From: an uncultured Bacteroidota bacterium
Lineage (GTDB): Bacteria > Bacteroidota > Bacteroidia > UBA7662
Assembly: GCA_903908015.1 (NCBI GenBank)
Contig: CAIVQI010000261.1
Coordinates: 1 to 13,991, forward strand
DNA: 13,991 bases
Direction of reading: 5' to 3'
Of this stretch, positions 8,001 to 13,991 are shown piece by piece. Made by a program: the position numbers and the translations under genes. Within the stretch, counting starts at the first letter, position 1. Each line of letters begins with the position of its first letter. The notes beneath the pieces were generated by a model. The model saw nothing but the letters and a program-made list of their open reading frames with translations, was not told the origin of the DNA and did no database searches.

Positions 8001-8374
8001 TGGAATCATTCAATTTGTTTGAGAATATGTTGAGTGAGCTCAATGCCGAGGCGGTTACCCTGTTGTTCCAGGCCGGTATTCCGGTTCAAGACGCAGAGCA
8101 AAGTCAGGAACACCGACCAACCGTACGGCCCGCGCGTCCGGCACTTCAGGCAAGTCACCCCACCTACACCAGCACATCTACGTCCACGGCCGCCACAACA
8201 ACGAGCACTTCATCGGCATCGAGGGGAGGCCAGGTGGGTGCACCTACGAATTTGCCCGAGGAACCACGCGTACAGCTACCCATCATCGCTGGCCCTAAAG
8301 TGGGAAGAAATGATCAATGCCCGTGCGGCAGCGGCAAAAAATTCAAGACGTGTTGTGGGATCTCCCAAGGATAA
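5009..8374 (+). CDS. secA: preprotein translocase ATPase SecA
   Basis: SecA is the cytoplasmic ATPase motor that pushes unfolded preproteins through the SecYEG channel. At 1121 aa it is longer than the roughly 900 aa of E. coli SecA. Walker A is MATGEGKT (195-202) and Walker B is DEVD (303-306), followed by SVLIDDARTPLIISGP. The second nucleotide-binding domain contains NMAGRGTDIKLG around 690-700 and the RQLRGRAGRQGDPG arginine-finger region. The scaffold helix region RSIERAQKKVEENNFGIRKR follows near 780. Two insertions account for the length: a charged helical stretch at about 55-110 and a region of about 180 residues between Walker B and YIVDQNKVKIVDE. A Ser/Thr-rich linker (about 1050-1075) leads to the SEC-C zinc motif, with Cys at 1104, 1106, 1115 and 1116. 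The start is preceded by no Shine-Dalgarno sequence but by a close -7 box. Confidence 0.98.
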   Translation: MAGFLQQIITALFGKKSDRDVKDLLPRVAEINRWFEEYKHLNHDDLRAKTIEFRSRIKESLKNLEEDIEQLRADADAFRPEQTAEKTQAYEQLDALIKSRDKQLEEVLNDLLPEAFAVVKETARRFTEHEEIRVQATEMDRELAVSKDFVRIDGDHAIYCNRWRAAGNEVVWNMVHYDVQLIGGMVLHSGKISEMATGEGKTLVSTLPAYLNALSGMGLHIVTVNDYLARRDAAWNGPLFQFHGITVDCIDLHTPNSAERKKAYRADITYGTNNEFGFDYLRDNMVRFADELVQRKHHFAMVDEVDSVLIDDARTPLIISGPTPRGDIHEFQELKPRIERLVDAQKRFVNTALSDARRLLAAGQTDEGGLALFRAYRGLPKNKALIKFLSEQGIRAQLQKTEAFYMQDQQKEMHKADEPLFFTIDEKNNTIELTEKGIELITASGEDPQFFIMPDVGSEVAEIEKSALDAREKAEQKSRLLSDFQIKSERIHTLNQLLKAYCLFERDVEYIVDQNKVKIVDEQTGRVLDGRRYSDGLHQAIEAKENVRVEAATQTFATITLQNYFRMYHKLAGMTGTAETEAGELWEIYKLDVVVIPTNRPIIRRDEEDRVYKTVREKYQAIITQVEELVAAGRPVLVGTTSVEISELLSRMLSMRKIKHNVLNAKQHQREAEIVAEAGLAGNVTIATNMAGRGTDIKLGPGVREAGGLAIVGTERHESRRVDRQLRGRAGRQGDPGSSQFFVSLEDNLMRLFGSDRISKIMDRFGYQEGEVIQHSMITRSIERAQKKVEENNFGIRKRLLEYDDVMNAQREVIYKKRRHALHGERIGMDVRHMMEDVAGELAARYSKSADFDALYLETIRIFGHEPPFNSSEFAKMKEEEAISRMSEGVLTHYDERNLKLKELAMPVLESVHREQGERVEFIGVPIQMGNRGVQMGVHLKRAMSNQGQEIITELEKSVVLQLIDEIWKNHLRDMDELKQSVQNAVYEQKDPLVIYKMESFNLFENMLSELNAEAVTLLFQAGIPVQDAEQSQEHRPTVRPARPALQASHPTYTSTSTSTAATTTSTSSASRGGQVGAPTNLPEEPRVQLPIIAGPKVGRNDQCPCGSGKKFKTCCGISQG

Positions 8375-8433
8375 TCAGCTGATTGATGCAGTTTCCCCGG
8401 TTACTGTCCGGAATTCGGGTATAGTTTCAGCTG

Positions 8434-8459
8434 GCTCTCGGTGGCAGAGCGAACTTTTT
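8434..8459 (+). terminator. weak candidate intrinsic terminator after secA
   Basis: GCTCT and AGAGC pair into a 5-bp stem with a 7-nt loop (8434-8450), followed after 4 nt by five T residues (8455-8459). The stem is short and the T-run is displaced, so this is only a candidate. The rest of the 180-nt gap between secA and the next gene (8375-8554) shows no gene and no clear -7 box; TGAATTTG at 8498-8505 misses the consensus by one base. Confidence 0.25.
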
Positions 8460-8554
8460 GGGTGCGTACCTTGTTTCAACATTTTTGCTCCCTGCGCTGA
8501 ATTTGGGGGGCACTTCATTAAAAACTCAACCCGAGTGGAATTAAATCAAAGAAT

Positions 8555-9070
8555 ATGCGGGTAACTTTTGGAATGGTATTGTTGTTTGTGCTTCTTGGCG
8601 CAGTACCCGCCGAAGCCCAACTTTTTCGTAAGATTTTTGGAAAGTCGGGATCGCGTGACCGAAATAAGGAGTTCATAGAAGAACCGGTTGCGGCACCTGT
8701 GACAGCACCCGTAGTTGATGCTCCTTTACCCATTCCAAAACCGGCTACCTCCGCGCCCGATACCGCCGTTACGCCCGAAAAACCAGTGAATCGTGGCCCA
8801 GCCACAGGAACCGGAAAGCGCGAAACTACCTCAGGATACAGGATTCAGATCTACAATGGTCCGAACCGCACGGAGGCCATGCGACTGAAACAGGAAATGG
8901 AGGTCGCATACCCCAATATGAGCATACATTTGGTCTATCGACAGCCCAACTTCAGGGTTCGTATTGGTGATTTTCGCAGCCAAAGAGAAGCTGAGCAATT
9001 GTTACCCGAATTCAGGCAACTCGGATATAAAACCAGTTTCGTGGTGCCAGATGATGTGTTTATTGAGTAA
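8555..9070 (+). CDS. secreted SPOR-domain protein
   Basis: This is a 171-residue protein with a signal peptide (residues 1-21, ending AEA before Gln), a basic stretch, a Pro/Ala/Thr-rich linker (about 45-90) and a C-terminal SPOR domain (about 94-171). The SPOR fold is indicated by YRIQIYNG, then the TEAMRLKQEM helix, then YRQPNFRVRIGDFRSQREAEQLLPEFRQLGY and a final FVVPDD strand. SPOR domains bind peptidoglycan strands stripped of stem peptides, often at division sites, so the protein probably acts in the periplasm on or near the cell wall. There is no enzymatic domain, so a structural or targeting role is more likely than catalysis. The gene lies 28 nt before the amidohydrolase gene on the same strand, so cotranscription is plausible. 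Confidence 0.88.
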   Translation: MRVTFGMVLLFVLLGAVPAEAQLFRKIFGKSGSRDRNKEFIEEPVAAPVTAPVVDAPLPIPKPATSAPDTAVTPEKPVNRGPATGTGKRETTSGYRIQIYNGPNRTEAMRLKQEMEVAYPNMSIHLVYRQPNFRVRIGDFRSQREAEQLLPEFRQLGYKTSFVVPDDVFIE

Positions 9071-9098
9071 TGGAATACAGGAAAAAAGCTAACTATCG

Positions 9099-10322
9099 AT
9101 GGACACGCCTGATTTGAAGTCACGCATTCGGTTATTATCAACCGAATTGTTTGCCGAAGTGGTGCGCCACCGAAGATACCTGCATCAGAATCCGGAACTT
9201 TCCTTCGAGGAGGAGCAGACTGCCGCCTATGTGGCTGGTCGATTGGATGAAATGGGAATTCCTTATCAAAAAGGGATTGGGGGACACGGACTAGTGGCGC
9301 ATATTAGAGGCAGAAATCCGGATCGGGCGCTTGTTGCCCTCAGGGCTGATATGGACGCCTTACCCATTCAGGAAGAGAACGAGGTCGAATATCGATCAAA
9401 GCGCCCGGGCATGATGCACGCTTGTGGTCACGACGCCCACACAGCCAGCCTACTCGGGGTTGCGGGGATTCTTACTCGGCTTACCGATGCCTTTGAGGGA
9501 ACGGTACGCCTGATTTTTCAACCCGCAGAAGAGCGGCTTCCTGGGGGAGCTTCGCTCATGATCCGCGATGGGGTACTGCAAAATCCCGTTCCCTCGGCCG
9601 TGGTTGGCCAACATGTGATGCCGCTAATTCCTGCAGGAAAAGTGGGCTTCAGGTCGGGAAAGTACATGGCCTCGGCCGATGAACTGAAGCTCGTTTTCAG
9701 GGGTAGGGGCGGACATGCCGCGCAGCCGCATCAAAACATTGATCCCATCATGGCCTGCGCACAGACCCTTGTTGCACTCCAGCAGGTGGTGAGTCGACAC
9801 GCACACCCGGCAACCCCCACAGTATTGTCGTTCGGGCGCGTGCAAGCCGATGGCACATACAATGTTATCCCCAGTGAAGTGGAGGTGCTGGGTACCTTTC
9901 GGACCCTCGACGAGTCTTGGCGTTACCGCGCACACGAATTGATCAAACAAATAGCCGAAGGTACCGCAGCCGCTTTAGGTGCTCAATGCGAGGTACACAT
10001 CAATGTAGGATACCCATGCCTCAACAACCAGCCCGAACTGACATCCAGGCTGAAGGGTGCGGCCTGCAGTTATTTGGGCGAGGAACACGTGGTTGACCTC
10101 GATTTGTGGATGGCGGCCGAAGATTTCGCGTATTATGGCCAACATGCAAACGCCTGTTTCTATCGATTGGGCACACGAAATGAGGAAAAGGGCATCACAG
10201 CAGCTGTCCACACCCCCCGATTCGATATTGATGAAACTGCACTGACAACAGGAGCTGGCCTCATGTCGTGGTTGGCCCTGCAAGAACTGGCTTTCGCTGT
10301 GGAAAACACAGAGGCTTCCTAG
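9099..10322 (+). CDS. M20-family amidohydrolase (M20D type, N-acyl amino acid or hippurate hydrolase-like)
   Basis: A 407-residue metal-dependent hydrolase of the family that removes acyl groups from N-acyl amino acids or related amides. Its order of motifs is the family's: ALRADMDALPIQEE, then MHACGHD with Cys109 and His111, then PAEE with Glu144-Glu145, then GQHV with His172, and near the C-terminus the AAEDFAYYG segment and HTPRFDI with His371. These Cys, His and Glu positions correspond to the usual metal ligands and catalytic glutamate, so the enzyme should be active. The central region (GRGGHAAQPHQNIDP) is the dimerisation lid. No signal peptide is seen, so it is cytoplasmic. The natural substrate cannot be read from the sequence; family members act on N-acetyl amino acids, hippurate and conjugated metabolites. 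The start at 9099 is the first ATG in a short 28-nt gap after the SPOR gene. Confidence 0.93.
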   Translation: MDTPDLKSRIRLLSTELFAEVVRHRRYLHQNPELSFEEEQTAAYVAGRLDEMGIPYQKGIGGHGLVAHIRGRNPDRALVALRADMDALPIQEENEVEYRSKRPGMMHACGHDAHTASLLGVAGILTRLTDAFEGTVRLIFQPAEERLPGGASLMIRDGVLQNPVPSAVVGQHVMPLIPAGKVGFRSGKYMASADELKLVFRGRGGHAAQPHQNIDPIMACAQTLVALQQVVSRHAHPATPTVLSFGRVQADGTYNVIPSEVEVLGTFRTLDESWRYRAHELIKQIAEGTAAALGAQCEVHINVGYPCLNNQPELTSRLKGAACSYLGEEHVVDLDLWMAAEDFAYYGQHANACFYRLGTRNEEKGITAAVHTPRFDIDETALTTGAGLMSWLALQELAFAVENTEAS

Positions 10323-10326
10323 TTCG

Positions 10327-10334
10327 TATTTTTG
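10327..10334 (+). promoter_or_regulatory. Bacteroidota -7 promoter box for lysS
   Basis: TATTTTTG matches TAnnTTTG and starts 4 nt after the amidohydrolase stop. It lies 22 nt before the lysS ATG, similar to the secA spacing. The -33 element is not clear. It suggests lysS has its own promoter rather than depending only on read-through. Confidence 0.45.
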
Positions 10335-10356
10335 CCCCTTCATCAATAACCCCCCT

Positions 10357-11895
10357 ATGATCGAACGATCGGAACAAGAACGCATTCGTCGCGACGCCCT
10401 TGAGGCCATTCGCCAACTCGGTGTCGACCCATTCCCCTCCATCAACCTACCCATATCCCATACCGTAGCCAATATTTTATCGACATACCAGGACGCCGAG
10501 GCTGAGACATGGAAAGAAGTGGTTTTGGGTGGACGAATGATGAGCCGGCGCATCATGGGGAAGGCATCTTTTGCCGAACTTCAAGACGGAACCGGACGAA
10601 TTCAACTGTACCTCAACCGAGACGAACTCGATACCGATGCTGCATCATTCACCTATGCTGAATTATTCAAAAAACACTGTGATATCGGCGACATCATTGG
10701 TGTAAAGGGCTATGTTTTCCGCACCCAAGTGGGGGAAATATCCTTGCGGGTACAACAATTTTCGTTGCTCAGCAAGTCACTACGGCCACTTCCCATTGTG
10801 AAACGCGACGAACAAGGGCAAGAATTTGATGGGTTTCACGATCCCGAACAACGACACCGCATGCGATATGTCGACCTGGTGGTGAATCCAGAAGTACGGG
10901 AGGTCTTCCGTAAACGCGCACGTTTGATCCAATTGATGCGCGATTTTTTCAATGAACGTGGATTTTTAGAAGTAGAAACCCCGATACTTCAACCCATCTA
11001 TGGTGGTGCCGCGGCCAGGCCGTTCACCACCCACCACAACACGCTCGACATGAAGCTCTACCTGAGGATTGCCAATGAGCTATACCTCAAGAGGCTGATT
11101 GTAGGGGGGTTCGATGGGGTGTATGAGTTTGCCCGCGATTTTCGCAATGAAGGCATGAGCCGCTACCACAACCCCGAATTTACCCAGGTAGAACTCTATG
11201 CGGCCTACCGCGACTACCGCTGGATGATGGACATGACCGAGGAATTGATAGAATATGTAGCCATGGGCCTTCACGGAACGACGGAGGTTGTGGTGGGTGA
11301 CCAAAAAATCAATTTCGCCAGGCCATGGGCGCGCTATACCTGGCATGGTGCGATAGAGGCATTCGCCGGACTAGACCTGCGCAGCTTATCGGACCAAGCC
11401 CTGCTGGCCGAAGCCCGTACGCTTGGGGTGGATGTTCCAGAATCGGCAACACGCCCTGCACTGCTCGATGAAATTTTCGGACATTGTGTGGAGCCACACC
11501 TCATTCAGCCTACTTTCATCACGGACTACCCCGTAGAGATGTCGCCCTTGGCCAAAAGACACGCCGACAATCCCGAACTCACCGAACGCTTCGAGCTGAT
11601 CTGCAACCGGAAAGAACTGGCCAACGCATTCAGTGAATTAAACGACCCCGACGACCAACGCGCACGTTTTGAGGCCCAGATTGAGTTGGGTAAACGAGGA
11701 GACGCTGAAGCCATGATGCCCGACGAGGATTTTCTTCGAGCCCTGGAATATGGAATGCCACCAACGGCTGGAATCGGAATTGGAATCGACAGGCTTTCCA
11801 TGATCATGACGAACCAAAACAGCATACAAGAGGTATTGCTATTCCCCCACATGAGACCCGAACACGGACGCACTGAATCAGTCGATGGGCGGTAA
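10357..11895 (+). CDS. lysS: lysyl-tRNA synthetase, class II
   Basis: This cytoplasmic enzyme charges tRNA(Lys) with lysine using ATP. The 512 residues have the usual bacterial layout: a short N-terminal helix, an OB-fold anticodon-binding domain (about 55-150, with GGRMMSRRIMGKASFAELQDG), then the class II catalytic core. Motif 1 is in the segment LIQLMRDFFNERGFLEVETPIL, motif 2 is FRNEG at 262-266, and motif 3 is GIGIGIDRL at 472-480. The PIYGGAAARPF and NPEFTQVELYAAY segments are typical lysine-specific stretches of LysRS and distinguish it from AsnRS and AspRS. Its length is close to E. coli LysS. The last 11 nt overlap the next gene, whose ATG lies inside the lysS 3' end, which favours coupled translation. 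Confidence 0.98.
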   Translation: MIERSEQERIRRDALEAIRQLGVDPFPSINLPISHTVANILSTYQDAEAETWKEVVLGGRMMSRRIMGKASFAELQDGTGRIQLYLNRDELDTDAASFTYAELFKKHCDIGDIIGVKGYVFRTQVGEISLRVQQFSLLSKSLRPLPIVKRDEQGQEFDGFHDPEQRHRMRYVDLVVNPEVREVFRKRARLIQLMRDFFNERGFLEVETPILQPIYGGAAARPFTTHHNTLDMKLYLRIANELYLKRLIVGGFDGVYEFARDFRNEGMSRYHNPEFTQVELYAAYRDYRWMMDMTEELIEYVAMGLHGTTEVVVGDQKINFARPWARYTWHGAIEAFAGLDLRSLSDQALLAEARTLGVDVPESATRPALLDEIFGHCVEPHLIQPTFITDYPVEMSPLAKRHADNPELTERFELICNRKELANAFSELNDPDDQRARFEAQIELGKRGDAEAMMPDEDFLRALEYGMPPTAGIGIGIDRLSMIMTNQNSIQEVLLFPHMRPEHGRTESVDGR

Positions 11896-12796
11896 AGCTG
11901 GTGCAGTTATAGAGGCCCGTTGCCCCAAAGGATGGTCGGAATATACCCTCATCGATTGTGGAGGCAAGGAGAAATTGGAGCGGATGGGCAATCAAATTCT
12001 GATTCGTCCGGAACCTCAGGCCCTATGGACACCCCGTCTCGCTGTTGAGGAATGGACCAAATACGCCCACTGGCGATTCGTGCAACAAGGGGCACACGGC
12101 GGACGTTGGATTCCCCTTAAGGGTAAAGACAGCAAGACAGAATGGCAGCTCAACTATCAGTCCGATGCGTTGCACCTCCGGTTTCGGCTTGCCCTCACAT
12201 CATTCAAACATGTAGGTATTTTTCCTGAGCAGGCCGACAATTGGGAGTTTGTTGCCCGCAGTATAAGGGCGCTGAAGAAGCCTGCCAAAGTACTCAACCT
12301 ATTTGCGTACACCGGAGGTGCCAGTTTGGCCGCCCGCCAGGCCGGTGCCGATGTTGTTCACCTTGATTCAGTACGGCAGGTGGTCGATTGGGCGCATGAA
12401 AACATGAAATTGAGTCGGCTCGATGGCATTCGCTGGATCCTGGAAGACGCCCGTAAGTTTGTGGCAAGGGAGCGAAAACGAGGCCATCGTTATTCCGGTG
12501 TATTGCTTGACCCACCAGCATATGGACTTGGTCCGGCTGGTGAGCGATGGAAGCTGGAAGACCAAATCCACACCTTGATGGATGATGTGCGCGCGTTACT
12601 GGAGCCTGATGCCCATTTCCTCTTGGTGAATGCCTATTCGCTCGGACTGTCATCACTCGTCTTGAGGAACTTCCTCAGTGACGCCTACCCCAACGACAGC
12701 TTACATACGGGAGAACTTTATCTGCCTACCCCCGAATCTGGAATTTTTCTTCCTTTAGGCGTCTTTGCCCGGGCATGGACGGGCATGGCGCCTTAA
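11885..12796 (+). CDS. class I SAM-dependent methyltransferase, RlmI-like (probable RNA methyltransferase)
   Basis: A 303-residue methyltransferase of the class I fold. The SAM-binding glycine motif is VLNLFAYTGGA (136-146), preceded by FPEQADNWEF and followed by the acidic end of strand 2 (DVVHLD). The catalytic-loop motif LLDPPAYG contains Asp209-Pro-Pro-Ala-Tyr. This layout is that of the RlmI/COG1092-type methyltransferases, of which characterised members modify 23S rRNA cytosines; the target of this protein is unknown. It lacks a clear N-terminal PUA domain. The N-terminal region (ERMGNQILIRPEPQALWTP) looks like the usual start region, supporting ATG 11885, which lies 8 nt before the lysS stop. 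Linkage to lysS fits a translation-related role. Its stop codon overlaps that of the convergent glycosyltransferase gene. Confidence 0.88.
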   Translation: MGGKAGAVIEARCPKGWSEYTLIDCGGKEKLERMGNQILIRPEPQALWTPRLAVEEWTKYAHWRFVQQGAHGGRWIPLKGKDSKTEWQLNYQSDALHLRFRLALTSFKHVGIFPEQADNWEFVARSIRALKKPAKVLNLFAYTGGASLAARQAGADVVHLDSVRQVVDWAHENMKLSRLDGIRWILEDARKFVARERKRGHRYSGVLLDPPAYGLGPAGERWKLEDQIHTLMDDVRALLEPDAHFLLVNAYSLGLSSLVLRNFLSDAYPNDSLHTGELYLPTPESGIFLPLGVFARAWTGMAP

Positions 12797-13590
12797 CTAA
12801 ACTGCGATAATTTTCGGAACGGCTTCAAAAAGAGGGTAAAAAAATATGGTTTGAGGCCATTCACCAACCAGGCTTTGCGGTCCATACGATTGGCTTTCCA
12901 CCTGGCCTTCCAACCCTTGTTGCTCACCCCGCCCATCCGCATGTGAATGGTTGTTTTAGCCAAATAAGTGACATTCACCTGATAAACCAAAAAGATCCTC
13001 AGCATAAACTCATAATCCGCAGCAGTGCCAAAGTCCAATCTGTAGCCACCAGATGTCCTGTACCATTCTAGTTTGACAAATAATGTAGGATGGGGTGGCA
13101 TCCACCCCCAATGAAACGACCGATTGTGGTAGTCTCCCGATTTCCAGGAGCGTACAACCCGCCGAAAATCCCGGGCTTCTACATAATTCAAATCGGCATA
13201 CAGTAAATCTGCTCCGCTTCGCTCCAGTTGTCCACGCACACGCGTTAATACCCTGTGGTGTGGGTAGAAGTCATCAGCATTTAAAATGCCAATAAATTTT
13301 CCTGTAGAAAGGGCGATACCTTTATTCATTGCATCGTACAATCCTCGATCAGGTTCCGAGATCCAATGGAATTGATATCCGGGTTCTGCCCGCCTTGATT
13401 CAGGGTTATTCAATGCCAATTCCCATTCCTTGAGAATCTCGAGCGTTCCGTCGGTCGATCCACCATCGATGACCCAATGTTCTACAGTGATCCCTTTCTG
13501 CATCGCCACACTGAGCAGCGTATGTCTCAGTGTGAGGGCTTCCTGGAAGCATACAGTAACAACGCTAAAGAAGGCTTGTGGATGGTTCAT
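12793..13590 (-). CDS. family 2 glycosyltransferase
   Basis: A soluble GT-A fold glycosyltransferase of 265 residues that would transfer a sugar from a nucleotide-sugar donor during surface-polysaccharide assembly. From the start chosen here, the nucleotide-binding motif DGGSTDGT is at 42-49, EPDRGLYDAMNKG at 79-91, and the metal-binding NADD at 104-107. The MPPHPTLFVKLEWY and FGTAADYEFMLR stretches are typical of the WcaE-like group. No transmembrane segment is seen. A longer reading frame opens at 13656, but the ATG at 13590 overlaps the stop of the upstream glycosyltransferase as ATGA, and MNHPQAFFSVVTVCF is a normal start for this family, so 13590 is preferred. Donor and acceptor cannot be read from the sequence. 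Confidence 0.92.
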   Translation of the reverse strand: MNHPQAFFSVVTVCFQEALTLRHTLLSVAMQKGITVEHWVIDGGSTDGTLEILKEWELALNNPESRRAEPGYQFHWISEPDRGLYDAMNKGIALSTGKFIGILNADDFYPHHRVLTRVRGQLERSGADLLYADLNYVEARDFRRVVRSWKSGDYHNRSFHWGWMPPHPTLFVKLEWYRTSGGYRLDFGTAADYEFMLRIFLVYQVNVTYLAKTTIHMRMGGVSNKGWKARWKANRMDRKAWLVNGLKPYFFTLFLKPFRKLSQFS

Positions 13591-13991
13591 GATTTTCCGA
13601 TCAACTGTTGTCCGAGCTGCAAGGCCAGTTGCCCCCTGAGCTGTATCTGTTGCCAAATTGAATAACCACTCGGTGCGGCGGTCGTACTGGCGGCGTCTGA
13701 ATGCCGTCTGTAGCGAACGTATTTCTCCGTCAAAAAATGGGTATCATGCCATAGAGCAGCTACGTTGCCCAACCAGATGTCGTGCATGGCCAGTTTAGGC
13801 GGAAAAGGCAGCGCTTTCAGCAGTAAGGTTTTTCTAAACGCCATGCAGCAGCCCAGGTAATGGTTGCGCACAAAATTCTCAATGGCCCCTGTTTTGGTTT
13901 GGTGTAGGTCGAAAAAGCTGGGCGATAAAGTACGCAAATGTTCGTCTGCCACTTGAGCATCATGGATCACCAAGGTGTGGCGAAAGAGGGA
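13587..13991 (-). CDS. family 2 glycosyltransferase, C-terminal part, cut by window edge
   Basis: The frame is open to the right edge of the window, so the N-terminal catalytic part is outside and only the last 134 residues are seen. The segment NHYLGCCMAFRKTLL, then LPFPPKLAMHDIWLG, then KYVRYRRHSDAAS is the C-terminal signature of GT2 enzymes of the rhamnosyltransferase-like kind; the HD of HDIWLG is the usual conserved pair of that acceptor-side motif. The TTG at 13973 is not a credible start. The stop overlaps the next gene's start as ATGA, so the two genes are very probably cotranscribed and translationally coupled. Which sugar it transfers is unknown. Confidence 0.85.
   Translation of the reverse strand, partial: SLFRHTLVIHDAQVADEHLRTLSPSFFDLHQTKTGAIENFVRNHYLGCCMAFRKTLLLKALPFPPKLAMHDIWLGNVAALWHDTHFLTEKYVRYRRHSDAASTTAAPSGYSIWQQIQLRGQLALQLGQQLIGKS

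Noticed and set aside
8158..8235. Repetitive ACC/AGC/ACA-type codons near the secA end as a DNA repeat or CRISPR
   Set aside because: There are no regularly spaced identical units. It codes for a Ser/Thr-rich linker in frame with secA.
8034..8564. 176-aa plus-strand frame covering the end of secA and the following gap
   Set aside because: It overlaps the certain secA C-terminus including the SEC-C motif in another frame, and its translation (Pro/Arg-rich) resembles no family.
13590..13656. N-terminal extension of the glycosyltransferase to 13656
   Set aside because: It would overlap the upstream gene's coding region by about 70 nt with a sequence unlike any GT2 N-terminus; the ATGA start at 13590 fits better.

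Overview
The window looks like a chromosomal segment of a Bacteroidota bacterium. Four things point there: a long SecA (1121 aa) with extra insertions and a C-terminal SEC-C zinc motif; a TonB-dependent receptor with an N-terminal carboxypeptidase-regulatory-like domain; start codons without clear Shine-Dalgarno sequences; and several TAnnTTTG boxes, the -7 element of Bacteroidota promoters, at suitable distances before genes. The genus cannot be told from this sequence. No tRNA, rRNA, insertion sequence, CRISPR array or phage gene was seen.

Layout, left to right. (1) 3-2336, plus strand: the 3' part of a mannose-1-phosphate guanylyltransferase gene, then 3 nt later a secreted protein with a DUF4139-like layout. 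(2) 2354-4804, minus strand: a TonB-dependent outer-membrane receptor. Its leader (4940-4871) is a well-conserved thiamine pyrophosphate (TPP, THI-box) riboswitch, so the receptor most likely imports thiamine or a related compound. A -7 box lies just before the riboswitch, and a start-proximal hairpin lies between riboswitch and gene. (3) 5009-8374, plus: secA, transcribed divergently from the receptor from a very tight promoter region. (4) 8555-10322, plus: a small secreted SPOR-domain protein and an M20-family amidohydrolase. (5) 10357-12796, plus: lysS and a class I RNA methyltransferase-like gene that overlaps it by 11 nt. (6) 12793-13991, minus: two family 2 glycosyltransferase genes joined by an ATGA overlap; the upstream one is cut by the window edge.

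The window is mostly dense housekeeping sequence (protein export, lysyl-tRNA synthesis, RNA modification, cell-wall-associated SPOR protein) flanked by surface-polysaccharide genes (GDP-mannose synthesis at left, glycosyltransferases at right). The most notable regulatory system is the TPP-riboswitch/TonB-receptor unit, which lets thiamine status control an outer-membrane transporter. This arrangement is known in Bacteroidota. What is specific here is its solitary layout, its start-proximal expression platform without a terminator, and its back-to-back promoter with secA. I found no strong evidence for a wholly undescribed system.
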